Positions 35,318 through 44,366 of a stretch of DNA of 64,000 bases are shown here, piece after piece. A program made the position numbers and the translations under genes. The notes beneath the pieces were generated by a model, which worked only from the letters and a program-made list of their open reading frames with translations, made no database searches and was not told where the DNA came from. The stretch covers positions 26,348-90,347 of the forward strand of contig JAFDVW010000019.1 in the NCBI GenBank assembly GCA_018268755.1, given 5' to 3'. The first letter of the stretch is position 1; each line of letters opens with the position of its first letter. The stretch is from Acidobacteriota bacterium. GTDB lineage: Bacteria; Acidobacteriota; Terriglobia; Terriglobales; Acidobacteriaceae.

Positions 35318-38300
35318 TTACTGCACCGTGAGGGTAAGGGCCGTGGACTGAGACACGCTGCCCGAGGTCGCGGTCACTGTGATGGTGTAGTTTGTCGGCG
35401 CAACCCGGTGGGTCGAAGTTCCACATCCCCAGATGGGCCCGATAAATACCAGCAAGAGCAGCAGGGCGAAAAACCTTCGCTGGAGCCCGCCTCGTCTGCG
35501 CCCCCAAGCAAAGGGGAGGAAGAGCATCCCCATGCAGGGAAACGCCAGAGCCAGAGTCCAGGCCTGGATCCGGCGAAGGGCCGCGCTGGCAGCCGGCACA
35601 TGGATGGAGACGGTCACGTTGGTGGCGGCCGATCCGGCCGCGATGGTCTGCGGTGTGATCGTGGTGGTGGACCCCGCCGGGGCCCCGCTGGCCGTGAGGG
35701 TCACGTCGGCGACCAGCGTGGATCCAGCCGAAGGACCGATGGTCAGGGTATAGGTGGCGGTACCGCCGGGCGAGACGGTCGCCGTAGTAGAGCCTCCGCT
35801 GGCGGCGTGGATGCTCAGATCTGACACGACTTGGGAGAGCGCCGAACTGGTCACTGACGAGAAATTGGTATCGCCGGCATAGACAGCCGTGATTGAGTGA
35901 GTACCGGCCGCCAGGCTCGAGGTCGTGTAGGTAGCCACGCCCGCAGCCAGCGTGCCCGAACCCAGCAGGGTGGCGCCATCGCGAAAGGCGACCGACCCGG
36001 TGGGGGTGCCCGCGGAAGAAGAAAGGGTGGCGGTGAGAGTAATGCTGCTGGATACCAACGCCGGATTGGCGGAAGAGGTCAGCCCGACGGAAGGAGAGAC
36101 TTGGTTGACGGTGAGCGGAACACTTCCCGTCGCGGTGGTGTAGGTAATGGCGTCCGAAGGAGTGAAGCTGACCGACAGGGTGTAGCTGCCCGCATCCAGG
36201 ACGGTTGCCGTGGTGACTACGGAAGGCGCGCCGCCTGACGGCGTCGCCGTGTAGGCAAAAGTGCCGGACACCGGCGTGGAACCATTGCTGGCGGTGGCGT
36301 TCAGTACATCGCTCAGCGTCGTGCCGTAGGCGATGGCCGCCGGGTCCGCCCAGGTGAGGGTCGGCGTAATCGGGCTCAGGCCGGTGCCGCTCACCGCGAT
36401 GCTCTGCGTGGCGCTGCTTGCATGCAGACTATTGTCGGTGAGCACCACGGTTGCGCTCAGACTTCCCGCCGATTGCGGCGTAAAGGACACCGACACATCG
36501 CAGACCTCCCCGGGGTCCAGCGAGGTGCCGGAGGCGCACAGGTTGGTGTCGGCAGAATTCTCGGAGAAATCCGCCGTGTAGCTGGGATTGGAGCTGAATA
36601 CCAGAGCTTCATTCCCCAGGTTGGTCACCGTGGTGGTCTTCGGGCTGTCGCTGCTGGTCCCACCTTGCTGGGTGGATGCGAACGTCAATTGGGAGCTGGA
36701 AACATCCACCTGGGTGATGCGATTGTTGGACCAATCCGCGACCAAGACGCTTCCGTTGGGTCCCGCCGTGACCCCATACAAGATGCTCCCCAGGGTCAGA
36801 CCTGGAGTCTGCACCACCGAAGCGGTCCCGGCCGTGGTCAACTCAACAATGCGGCGGTGACCGGAATCGGCAATATACAGGTTACCGCTGCCATCTGCGG
36901 ACACCCCCTGCGGGGCACTCAAAGTAAGCCCACTCAGGCTGACTACGGAGGTCGCGCCCGACGGGGCCACCTTCAGGATGCGGTTGGCAACGCGGTCCGC
37001 GATGTAGACATTCCCACTGGGATCGGCCGCCACTCCTGTCACCCCTGTCGAGCTCAGGCTATAGCTGCCGGTTGCCAGCACGGACCCAGCTCCGGAGGGG
37101 GTCACCTCGACCACTCGATTGTTGCCCCAATCGGCGATGTAGAGATTTCCTGCCGCATCCAGGCCAAGGGCCGCGGGCTGATTGATGGCTGTACCCAGGC
37201 CGGTGATGGTCAGCAGCGAGGCGGCCCCGGTGGATGCCACGACAACGATGCGGCTGTGGCCATAGTCGGAAATGTATAGGTTCCCCGCCCCGTCGACGGC
37301 CACACCGGCAGCCTCATTGAGGGAATAGGCGCCGGTGCTCACCACCGAGGCGCTGCCGCCGCCAGCGGCAATCTTCACCACGTTGCTGCCTGTGTAATTT
37401 CCTACATAGACGTTCCCTGCGCCGTCGATGGCCGTCGCAAAAGGCGCGTTCAGCGAGACCCCTCCCGTGCTAAGGCTGGTGGCGGCCCCTGGTGACAAGG
37501 CCGCCAACGGCGATCCGCCGGTGCCATAAATCGGCACCACCGCCAGCAGAGCTGAACTCTGGTCAAACAAAGCCACCCCACCCCGGCGTTGACCGGCGGT
37601 GACCGGCAGGAACTTCACTTCGATGTTGCAGGTGGTATTGGTTGTGCCGTTGGCGCAGGTGGTTCCAGCGCCCAAGGTGAAATCGAGGCTCTGCGCCCCT
37701 AACAGCAAAGCTTGTACGCTCCCCAGCGTGGCCCCGACGCCAACCGTGAAGGGCAAAGTCAGAGATTTGCCGGAGGAGGCCGCCACCTGCACTTGCCCAA
37801 AGCCCACCGCCGACGCCATCAGCAAGGCCACCCGGCTGTTGGAAGTATCCGCCACGTAGACGGTACCCAAGGGATCCACGGCGACCGAGTCGGGAGCGCT
37901 CAGGGTGAGGCTGCCCGTGCCGGGAACGGAGCCCGCCCCGCCCGCGGTCACCTTCACGATGCGGTTGTTGCCCGCGTCGGCGATGAAGAGGTTTCCCAGC
38001 GGATCGACCGCCACGCCGGTACAAGCGCTCAGCGCGGTGCCCAGGCCGCTGATGCTCAACGCCGAACCCGCGCCCCCGGTGGTGACCTTCACGATGCGGC
38101 TATTGCCGGTATCGGCGATGTAGAGATTGCCGGCCACATCGGCGGCCAAGCCTCGCGGAGAACTGAGGGCCGTGCCTAACCCGGTGATGCTGAGCAGTGC
38201 CGCGGAGCCGCCGGAAGGCAGCTTCACCACGCGGTTGTTGCCGGTATCCGCGATAAAGAGGTTGCCGGAGGCATCCACGGCCACGCCCCGGGGGGAACTC

Positions 38301-38731
38301 AGCGTGATGCTGCCCATGTCCACCACGGAGCCGGCCTGGGCCGGGGTGACGGACACGATGCGGCTGTTGCCGGTGTCGGCGATGTAGAGATTGTCCGCAC
38401 TATCCAGGGCGAGGCCCTGCGGGGCGCTGAGCCCGGGACTCAATCCCGTGAGGTTCAACACCGAGGCAACGCCTGCCGGAGTGACCTTCACAATCTGATT
38501 GTGGGCGGTATCTGCGATATAGATATTGCCGGAGCTGTCGACCATCACTCCCTGCGGGTGATTGAGCGCGGCGCTTCCCGTATCCAGGACTGTGGCCACC
38601 CCATTGAACACCACCGTGACAGAGGCGGCGCACTGGGTGGCCGGCGAGCCGAGCAAGACACAACCTAAAAAGATCGCCAACAGGACATGGAGTCGCGTGG
38701 TGAAACGAGGGGCGATAGCGAAGCGCAACAT
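35318..38731 (-). CDS. Large secreted NHL-repeat/Ig-like protein
   Basis: This 1137-residue protein starts at ATG 38731 after AAGGAGG. A signal peptide (about 1-37) is followed by NHL repeats in two blocks (about 40-310 and 400-690), with recurring GVAVDASGNLFIADTGNNRV-type units that form beta-propellers. Residues about 700-810 resemble a HYDIN/ASPM-like beta domain, 815-985 are two bacterial Ig-like domains (VNQVSPSVGLTSSANP), and about 1065-1110 is a hydrophobic stretch with WGRRRGGLQRR and a lone cysteine (IWGCGTS). Proteins of this build are common at acidobacterial surfaces, perhaps for carbohydrate or cell binding. The role is unknown. Confidence 0.88.
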   Translation of the reverse strand: MLRFAIAPRFTTRLHVLLAIFLGCVLLGSPATQCAASVTVVFNGVATVLDTGSAALNHPQGVMVDSSGNIYIADTAHNQIVKVTPAGVASVLNLTGLSPGLSAPQGLALDSADNLYIADTGNSRIVSVTPAQAGSVVDMGSITLSSPRGVAVDASGNLFIADTGNNRVVKLPSGGSAALLSITGLGTALSSPRGLAADVAGNLYIADTGNSRIVKVTTGGAGSALSISGLGTALSACTGVAVDPLGNLFIADAGNNRIVKVTAGGAGSVPGTGSLTLSAPDSVAVDPLGTVYVADTSNSRVALLMASAVGFGQVQVAASSGKSLTLPFTVGVGATLGSVQALLLGAQSLDFTLGAGTTCANGTTNTTCNIEVKFLPVTAGQRRGGVALFDQSSALLAVVPIYGTGGSPLAALSPGAATSLSTGGVSLNAPFATAIDGAGNVYVGNYTGSNVVKIAAGGGSASVVSTGAYSLNEAAGVAVDGAGNLYISDYGHSRIVVVASTGAASLLTITGLGTAINQPAALGLDAAGNLYIADWGNNRVVEVTPSGAGSVLATGSYSLSSTGVTGVAADPSGNVYIADRVANRILKVAPSGATSVVSLSGLTLSAPQGVSADGSGNLYIADSGHRRIVELTTAGTASVVQTPGLTLGSILYGVTAGPNGSVLVADWSNNRITQVDVSSSQLTFASTQQGGTSSDSPKTTTVTNLGNEALVFSSNPSYTADFSENSADTNLCASGTSLDPGEVCDVSVSFTPQSAGSLSATVVLTDNSLHASSATQSIAVSGTGLSPITPTLTWADPAAIAYGTTLSDVLNATASNGSTPVSGTFAYTATPSGGAPSVVTTATVLDAGSYTLSVSFTPSDAITYTTATGSVPLTVNQVSPSVGLTSSANPALVSSSITLTATLSSSAGTPTGSVAFRDGATLLGSGTLAAGVATYTTSSLAAGTHSITAVYAGDTNFSSVTSSALSQVVSDLSIHAASGGSTTATVSPGGTATYTLTIGPSAGSTLVADVTLTASGAPAGSTTTITPQTIAAGSAATNVTVSIHVPAASAALRRIQAWTLALAFPCMGMLFLPFAWGRRRGGLQRRFFALLLLLVFIGPIWGCGTSTHRVAPTNYTITVTATSGSVSQSTALTLTVQ

Positions 38732-39037
38732 AGGCCTCCTTGGCTGCGAGAAATAGGAGACGGTGGGTCCATCAACTTTTTCGACAGTAATCCTGGGAAT
38801 AGAGGGGGTCTAGCACCGGAGGGCAAAGGAGGGCGGCAGAAGGGACGATGCTTCCCAAAATGAAATCGCCCCGAGCGGGGAGGCGAAAAACGTTCCAAGC
38901 GGCGGCGTGGCCTGGCTGGTCCGGCGATGCGGGCCGCCTGACGCGACCGACGCCGAGAGCACAGGTTCTCGCGACGTCCGGCAGCTCCGAGGCTTAGAAA
39001 AGCAGCGCGTCCTTTGCGAAGGGGAGGCGGCCGTTTG
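38732..39037. other. Gene-free 306-base region, possibly structured
   Basis: No convincing gene is present. Near 38866-38886 is a CGCCCCGAGCGGGG hairpin, and at about 38957-38976 a CGAGAGCACAGGTTCTCG hairpin sits among other GC-rich inverted pairs. It is the leader of the NHL protein gene on the minus strand. A structured RNA is possible, but I match no known riboswitch. Confidence 0.4.
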
Positions 39038-39376
39038 TCATTCAGAAGTCAATACTATGTCGTGGGCTTTTCGCAGAAGACCAAATCCAACAACTCCAGC
39101 ACAAACAAGCCAAATAAAGGCCGCTATACTTCGCTGGTAACTGTCGCCAATCAATTCTGGTCGCAGTAGCGCGAGCATCTTGACCATAGCCAACAGCGAG
39201 ATCAGTACGAGTATCACCTTCTCTGACGCGCAGGTAAACAGTTTCCACACAGAAACAAGTATCAAGACTGAAGCACCGAGCCACAACGGCGCCAGCGGAT
39301 CGTGCTTACCTGCAGGTATGCGGTCGACCAGCCTGAAGAGATTGAGTATGGCATTGCCTGTACACACCAAGATCAA
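39038..39376 (-). CDS. Putative small membrane protein downstream of the RHS cassettes
   Basis: This 112-residue frame has three hydrophobic segments (APLWLGASVLILVSVWKLF, VILVLISLLAMVKMLALL, IAAFIWLVCAGVVGFGLL). It begins with TTG; no ATG is available and an in-frame stop lies 21 codons upstream, so the start is doubtful. Base composition is more AT-rich than in the flanking housekeeping genes. It is the last of four small membrane-protein frames after two RHS cassettes and could be an orphan immunity gene. Confidence 0.5.
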   Translation of the reverse strand: MILVCTGNAILNLFRLVDRIPAGKHDPLAPLWLGASVLILVSVWKLFTCASEKVILVLISLLAMVKMLALLRPELIGDSYQRSIAAFIWLVCAGVVGFGLLRKAHDIVLTSE

Positions 39377-39547
39377 TATTGCTGCAAGCCACTTATTCTT
39401 AAGTAAACAAATCCTGTCGTGGTGCAGAGGCGGTCCTCTTACTTATGAAATCAAAAGTGCCCAGGTCCTTCGCATTGGGGACAGCCGGGTAGGCCACCCG
39501 CCTATTCGCCACGCCGTAAGCATAGGTCGCAGCCAAGGGCCTCCTCT

Positions 39548-39844
39548 TCAGACCATCATGGGCAGACCAGACACGATAAAAGCTACAACGGCCACTGCCA
39601 ACGACATGCCCCCCAGCTCTCGACGAGCGTCCACTATTATGGCAGCAATTGCAGAAACGACAGAAGTCAATCCACCGCAAAACCACACAGCTGATGTAAG
39701 CCTGAAAAGTGCGGCGTTCTGACCAGACAGGTGGACGACTACCACCCCGCCCCAAATGGTCGTGATTTCAAAAACGCAGATTGCGAGAGAAATAGATACC
39801 ATCTTGTGTTGCGTGCAAAATTTCGCAAAAGAGATCATTGGCAC
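39548..39844 (-). CDS. Putative small membrane protein downstream of the RHS cassettes
   Basis: This 98-residue frame starts with GTG 39844 or, more likely, ATG 39838, preceded by GGGAGGGGG. Three hydrophobic segments are visible (ISLAICVFEITTIWGGVVVV in part, LTSAVWFCGGLTSVVSAIAA, MSLAVAVVAFIVSGLPMMV). No family is recognised. Position and type fit a membrane immunity protein against a lost or unseen RHS tip. Confidence 0.55.
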   Translation of the reverse strand: MPMISFAKFCTQHKMVSISLAICVFEITTIWGGVVVVHLSGQNAALFRLTSAVWFCGGLTSVVSAIAAIIVDARRELGGMSLAVAVVAFIVSGLPMMV

Positions 39845-39974
39845 AACCCCCTCCCAGCGGGAAGAAGATACTGCCCTGTGACTCTATAGATTGACTGATT
39901 CGATAACCGTGTCGGCTCCGTTAGGCCGAGTAAACTTGCCACCCGCTCGCAGGAGGGTCCGCGTTTGGGGCTAT

Positions 39975-40211
39975 TCAGTAATCATCAGGTTTGTCAGGCC
40001 AGTATCCGGAATCTTTTCCGGAGGACAATATAACGGCTACCACAAGCAAAAGGGCAAACAGCAACACATAGGTTAGAATGCCCCTGCCGGTAGTGGGCGT
40101 CCACCTAAGCAAAACGAAGCCGAGAATGCCCCCAGCGACTATGGTTACTCTCAGAAGCGTCCTCCTCGTTAGCGCGGTTATTGCCACGGACTGCCAGCCC
40201 CTTTCGAGCAC
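39975..40211 (-). CDS. Small membrane protein coupled to RHS cassette 2 (immunity candidate)
   Basis: This 78-residue protein starts at GTG 40211, two bases after the stop codon of RHS cassette 2, so translation is probably coupled. Two hydrophobic segments occur (RVTIVAGGILGFVLL and GILTYVLLFALLLVVAVIL) with a charged C-terminal tail. RHS toxin tips are usually followed directly by their immunity gene, and the position here fits. There is no sequence-family match to support it. Confidence 0.6.
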   Translation of the reverse strand: MLERGWQSVAITALTRRTLLRVTIVAGGILGFVLLRWTPTTGRGILTYVLLFALLLVVAVILSSGKDSGYWPDKPDDY

Positions 40212-40213
40212 AT

Positions 40214-41154
40214 TTAAGGAAAGCTCAACGCCGCGGTTCCAGTAGCGATAGGGTCAGGACCCGCAGTTATCGCGCAAGTGCCGTGGGCGATTATGTCGCC
40301 TGCGGTGGCATAAGCCATCGCTGGAATCGCGGTTTTCTCAACCGCTCCGAGTGACACCTCAGTTCCAAGCTCCAGTTTCGAACCTACGGTTACGGTTCCC
40401 TTGAGGGTCGTGAGCTCTGTTGTTCCGGACATGGCGCCTGATCCAAACAAACCGCCTAACTTTCCAAAAATAGCGGTGCCCCACTCTTTCCAGTTGCTTC
40501 CAAACTCAGGGTTCCATCCGGGCAGCAACGCCACAGGACTGCCAAACTTCACAGCTGTCCCCGCCGAGGAATTGTAGAAGTTGCTCACGCACTCTTTTTC
40601 CTTTTGCTGTGGAGTTTGAGGATTTCCGTTGTTTGCGGGAGTCGAACCACCCCCAGCACCTCGATCCGGAGGTTGGGGATGCGCTTCGGGGTGCTTGACA
40701 CCAACCGGCCCCTGTCCCCCTCCGCCTCCAAAGTCCCCAGGCGTTGTTGTACCGTTTTGGGAGGGAGTACAGCTATTGGTAAGTGAACATACCGAGATCA
40801 ACAATCCGTCGAGGTCTATCGCGATGGTTGGACTGTTTCTCACGTAGGCATAGCGATTCCAGCTTTGGGGATCCGACGGATTCACCGCGTCTTGCCCGGC
40901 CGGGTCGGGGGGAGGTCCATCGCCCTTGGGTGATCGAATACTCCCGATAGAGAAAGTCGTAGAGGCCATTCTGCGTGTCGGTGCTCTGCCCCGTAAAGCT
41001 GGCATCCGTGGTGCCACTGCCCGCGTATTTTCCCCCAAAGGGCGCCACCGCTCCATCGTAAAACAAAGTGCGGTTGGCCAGTCCCTGGGGCGAGAATTTT
41101 TCTGGCTAGCACGGAAGGGTCAACCCGGGCGGCCGACCCACCCTAAATTTCGTT
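40214..41154 (-). pseudogene. RHS C-terminal cassette 2 (core duplicate plus unique tip), frameshifted
   Basis: The RHS-associated core reads YAGSGTTDASFTGQSTD and GLYDFLYREYSITQGRWTSP in one frame, then DPAGQDAVNPSDPQSWNRYAYVRN in another. The switch is at a G run near 40907-40913, which has one more G than the intact copy at 42250-42510. After the core comes a unique tip of about 190 residues: a Gly/Pro-rich linker, then KECVSNFYNSSAGTAVKFG and a Gly-rich end. There is no ATG at the front, and no full-length rhs gene is present, so it looks like a silent tip cassette. A base-calling error in the homopolymer is possible. Confidence 0.75.
40905..41154. repeat. Duplicated RHS core segment, copy 2
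   Basis: About 250 bases are near-identical to 42250-42510, ending at the shared CCCTAAATTTCG. The right edge supplies the stop codon of the 139-residue membrane protein gene, so that gene's end coincides with the duplication boundary. Differences between copies are scattered single bases plus a few indels, including the one in the G run. Confidence 0.88.
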
Positions 41155-41562
41155 CGAGCTATCCAAGAAGTAGGCCAAGTACGCCGCGAGAACTACGTAT
41201 TCGATCCCGGCCAGCACCGCGTAGAGCACCCAGGGCGCGGTTGCTACTCGCATAAGGAGGACTACTCCTAGGACGCAATGCACGGCAAAGAAAAGGCCGA
41301 GGAACAACCAGAATCTTTGCTTGTTCCATGATCGCCGACATGCACGGATGGCGTAACCGAAGACGATTGCGGTCGTTCCTGCAAACCCCAACCACTTCAG
41401 AGGCAGGTTCGGGGAGCCGCCCGTCCTGGCTTGGTGTATAGCAAACATCCAGACCGAGATCACGATCAGGACGGCGATTGCCACATAAAGCAGCCAGTCT
41501 TTGATCCTCCCCGATTTGGTCTGCCGAGGCATGCGGCTCCGCGTCGCGCTCGTGGGACTCAA
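41143..41562 (-). CDS. Four-segment membrane protein coupled to RHS cassette 1 (immunity candidate)
   Basis: This 139-residue protein overlaps the end of RHS cassette 1: a TTG at 41560-41562 lies across its stop codon, while ATG 41532 with an upstream GGAG is the more standard start (129 residues). Four hydrophobic segments are seen, for example WLLYVAIAVLIVISVWMFAI, LGFAGTTAIVFGYAI and VLYAVLAGIEYVVLAAYLAY. The stop codon lies inside the duplicated core of the next cassette. Immediate position after an RHS tip suggests an immunity protein; no family is recognised. Confidence 0.62.
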   Translation of the reverse strand: MSPTSATRSRMPRQTKSGRIKDWLLYVAIAVLIVISVWMFAIHQARTGGSPNLPLKWLGFAGTTAIVFGYAIRACRRSWNKQRFWLFLGLFFAVHCVLGVVLLMRVATAPWVLYAVLAGIEYVVLAAYLAYFLDSSNEI

Positions 41563-42512
41563 TGGCAGCCTCCGGTCGCCATGCTGTACATCTCAGTGCC
41601 AAACCCTTGAGCCAGAGCCAAGTCGACCGACATCATACCACCCGAAGCTGCCGTGGCGTTGGCGTCGGCAATCATGCCTCGCACAATGCTCGATTTCATG
41701 GGATAGATCAGTCCTGTCCCACCGAGATAGTTTGGTGCCGAGGCCGCATACTGCACGGCGGCGTTGTATTTGCTGGCAGCGAGAACGGCTGCGGTGCCTT
41801 CACCCGCTGATGACAGGCTTGGTGAGAACGGATTAAGGGCATCTGCAGTTGCTTTCCCAAAGACGTTTACGCAGCCGCCCTGCTTGAACTCGTCAGTAAA
41901 GTTCTTCCAGGAGAAGAGGTTCTTGGCGAACGCTTTCCACCAACCAAGGTTCCCGTTCTTTGCGGGCAAGAAAGGCGGAGCCGCCGGAAATCGTCGAAAG
42001 GGCATTTCATAATGAAGTTGGAACGGGTTAAGGATCATATGAGGCAGATCGTCAGCGTAATCATGGACCTCTGGCACTTTCTCCTTCTTGGGAGGATCAT
42101 CGGGCATCGGCGTCGCTACAACACAAGCGTCGTCTGTCGGTAGACAATCTCGCAATCCAAACGGATCTACCCGACTGAGCACGTTGTTTCGAACGTAGGC
42201 ATACCGGTTCCAGGTCTGGGGATTGGCGGGATCGGCCGCATTGATCCCGGCCGGGTCGGGGGAGGTCCATCGCCCTTGAGTGATCGAATACTCCCGATAG
42301 AGAAAGTCGTAGAGGCCGTTCTGGGTGTCGGTGCTCTGCCCTGTGAAGCTGGCATCGGTGGTGCCACTGCCCGCGTATTTTTCCCCAGAGGGCGCCACCG
42401 CTCCATCGTAAAACAAAGTGCGGTTGGCCAGTCCCTGGGGGCGAGGATTTTTCTGGCTAGCGAGGAAGGGTTCCGTCCAACCCGGGCGGCCGACCCACCC
42501 TAAATTTCGCAA
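41559..42512 (-). CDS. RHS C-terminal cassette 1 (core fragment plus unique tip)
   Basis: The frame encodes up to 317 residues. Residues about 35-120 are the end of an RHS core: YAGSGTTDASFTGQ, GLYDFLYREYS, RWTSPDPAG and NRYAYVRNNVLSRVDPFGL. The rest is a unique tip: FLPAKNGNLGWWKAFAKNL, FTDEFKQGGCVNVFGKATAD and a Gly/Ala-rich end with AQGFGTEMYSM. No nuclease, deaminase or other toxin motif is recognised. The frame opens with TTG and has an in-frame stop just upstream, so there is no proper start or secretion signal. This fits an orphan tip that would need recombination into a full rhs gene. None lies in the window. Confidence 0.72.
   Translation of the reverse strand: MRNLGWVGRPGWTEPFLASQKNPRPQGLANRTLFYDGAVAPSGEKYAGSGTTDASFTGQSTDTQNGLYDFLYREYSITQGRWTSPDPAGINAADPANPQTWNRYAYVRNNVLSRVDPFGLRDCLPTDDACVVATPMPDDPPKKEKVPEVHDYADDLPHMILNPFQLHYEMPFRRFPAAPPFLPAKNGNLGWWKAFAKNLFSWKNFTDEFKQGGCVNVFGKATADALNPFSPSLSSAGEGTAAVLAASKYNAAVQYAASAPNYLGGTGLIYPMKSSIVRGMIADANATAASGGMMSVDLALAQGFGTEMYSMATGGCH
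42250..42510. repeat. Duplicated RHS core segment, copy 1
   Basis: The intact copy of the segment also found at 40905-41154. Both copies encode the same RHS core end and stop being similar just after RYAYVRN, exactly where RHS tips diverge. Confidence 0.88.
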
Positions 42513-42539
42513 AGAACGCGAAATTTAGAATGGGGCACC

Positions 42540-44365
42540 CGGCTGTCATCCTGAGCGAAGTTCGGGCGGCGCGAAGCGCCGCCCGATGAGAAGCGCTGTA
42601 CTGCCGGGGTTCTTAATCAGAGCTGCGAGGCGTTCTCCCTGTGACTAGAGAGGTTTCGGGGAGAATTCCTGGAGGGGCCTCGGGCAGAGCTGGCGCCATA
42701 GGGGTCCTTCGACTACGCATGGAATCCGCGTTGCGGATTTCATGCTCCGCTCAGGATGACAGGGGTTTGTTCAGGGGGGCCCACATATCTTCGGGGCGTC
42801 ACTGGCGGACATCCGCCCTACGCCTGAGTTCTGGCGGGTGGCGTACCCTTTGAACTTTCTGGATCACAAACCCTGAGGGGTGCCGTCCTCCGCGTGGCGT
42901 AGAGCAGCTAGAGAATGCCTTGAGTCGTCCAATTAGGTTAGAAGTGCAGGGGTCCTTCGACTGCGCATGGAATCCGCGCTGCGGATTTCATGCTCCGCTC
43001 AGGATGACAGGGGTTTGTTCAGGGGGGCCCACATATCTTCGGGGCGTCCCCGGCGGACAGGAGTGTCCGCCCCACATGTGAGTTCTGGCGGGTGGTGCAG
43101 CCTTTGAACTTACCCTGAGGGTGCCGTGCTTCGCGTGACGTAGGGCAGCTAGAGAATGCCTTGAGTCGTCCAATATAAGTTAGAAGTGCAGGGGGCCTTC
43201 GACTGCGCATGAAATCCGCGTTGCGGATTTCATGCTCCGCTCAGGATGACAGAGATTTATTCAGGGGGGTGGCTACATATCTCCGGGGTGCCTCACTGGC
43301 GGACATCCGCCCTACACCTCAGTTCTGGCGGGTGGCGCAGCCTTTGAACTTACCCTGAGGGTGCCGTGCTTCGCGTGACGTAGGGCAGCTAGAGAATGCC
43401 TTGAGTCGTCCAATTAGGTTAGAAGTGCAGGGGGCCTTCGACTGCGCATGAAATCCGCGTTGCGGATTTCATGCTCCGCTCAGGATGACAGGGGTTTGTT
43501 CAGGGGGAGCCCACTTATCCTAGGAGCGTCCCCCGACGGACATCCGCCCTACACCTGAGTTCTGCGGGTGGCGCAGCCTTGAACTTTCAGATCACAAACC
43601 CTGAGGGTGCCGTCCTTCGCGTTGGGTAGGGCACAAAGAGAATGCCTTGAGTCGTCCAATATAGGGTTAGAAGTGCAGGGGTCCTTCGACTGCGCATGAA
43701 ATCCGCGCTGCGGATTTCATGCTCCGCTCAGGATGACAGAGGTTTGTTCAGGGGGGCCCACATATCCTCGGGGCGTCCCCCGACGGACATCCGCCCCACG
43801 CCTGAGTTCTGGCGGGTGGCGCACTCTTGAACTTTCAGATCACAAACCCTGAGGGTGCCGTGCTTCGCGTGGCAAAGGGCAGCTAGAGAATGCCTTGAGT
43901 CGTCCAATATAAGTTAGAAGTGCAGGGGTCCTTCGACTGCGCATGAAATCCGCGCTGCGGATTTCATGCTCCGCTCAGGATGACAGGGGTTGTGGGAGGA
44001 AACCGCTGCTGCAACCCATCTCTTGATCTTCGCAGGCAGAGCGGGCGGGGGCGCCCGCTCCACACCTGGGCAAGATTATCCCCATCCCTTAGACGCTGCT
44101 CGGTGCAGGCAGCGGATTGTGCAGAGCGCTGGCATTGGCGTTGGGATAGGACATCGTGTGCTGTGGGTCTTGGGGCACAAAGAGAATGCCTTGAGTCGTC
44201 CAATTAGGTTAGAAGTGCAGGGGTCCTTCGACTACGCATGGAATCCGCGCTGCGGATTTCATGCTCCGCTCACGATGACAGTGATTGTGGGAGAAAGCCG
44301 CTGCTGCAACCCATCTCTTGATCTTCGCAGGCAGAGCGGGCGGGGGCGCCCGCTCCACATCGCAG
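42540..44365. repeat. Noncoding tandem array of about 245-bp REP-containing units
   Basis: The marker CCTTCGACT begins at 42706, 42954, 43196, 43435, 43683, 43930 and 44225: spacings of 248, 242, 239, 248, 247 and 295 bases. Each unit holds a CATGAAATCCGCG...CGCGGATTTCATG hairpin, CGCTCAGGATGACA, a CGGACA...TGTCCG-like segment and GAATGCCTTGAGTCGTCCAAT. The last two units are altered and each contain a family A-like GCGGGCGGGGGCGCCCGC element (about 44041 and 44339). No credible gene lies in this 1.85-kb stretch. Confidence 0.9.
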
Positions 44366-44366
44366 C

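Noticed and set aside
38907-39140. 77-residue plus-strand frame
   Set aside because: No ribosome binding site, no recognisable composition, and it overlaps the end of a minus-strand membrane-protein frame.
39399-39755. 118-residue minus-strand frame overlapping 39548-39844
   Set aside because: It is out of frame with the hydrophobic 98-residue protein that has a good ribosome binding site, and its own product lacks any pattern.
42540-44365. CRISPR array
   Set aside because: Repeat units are about 245 bases with internal hairpins and no short unique spacers, and there are no cas genes.
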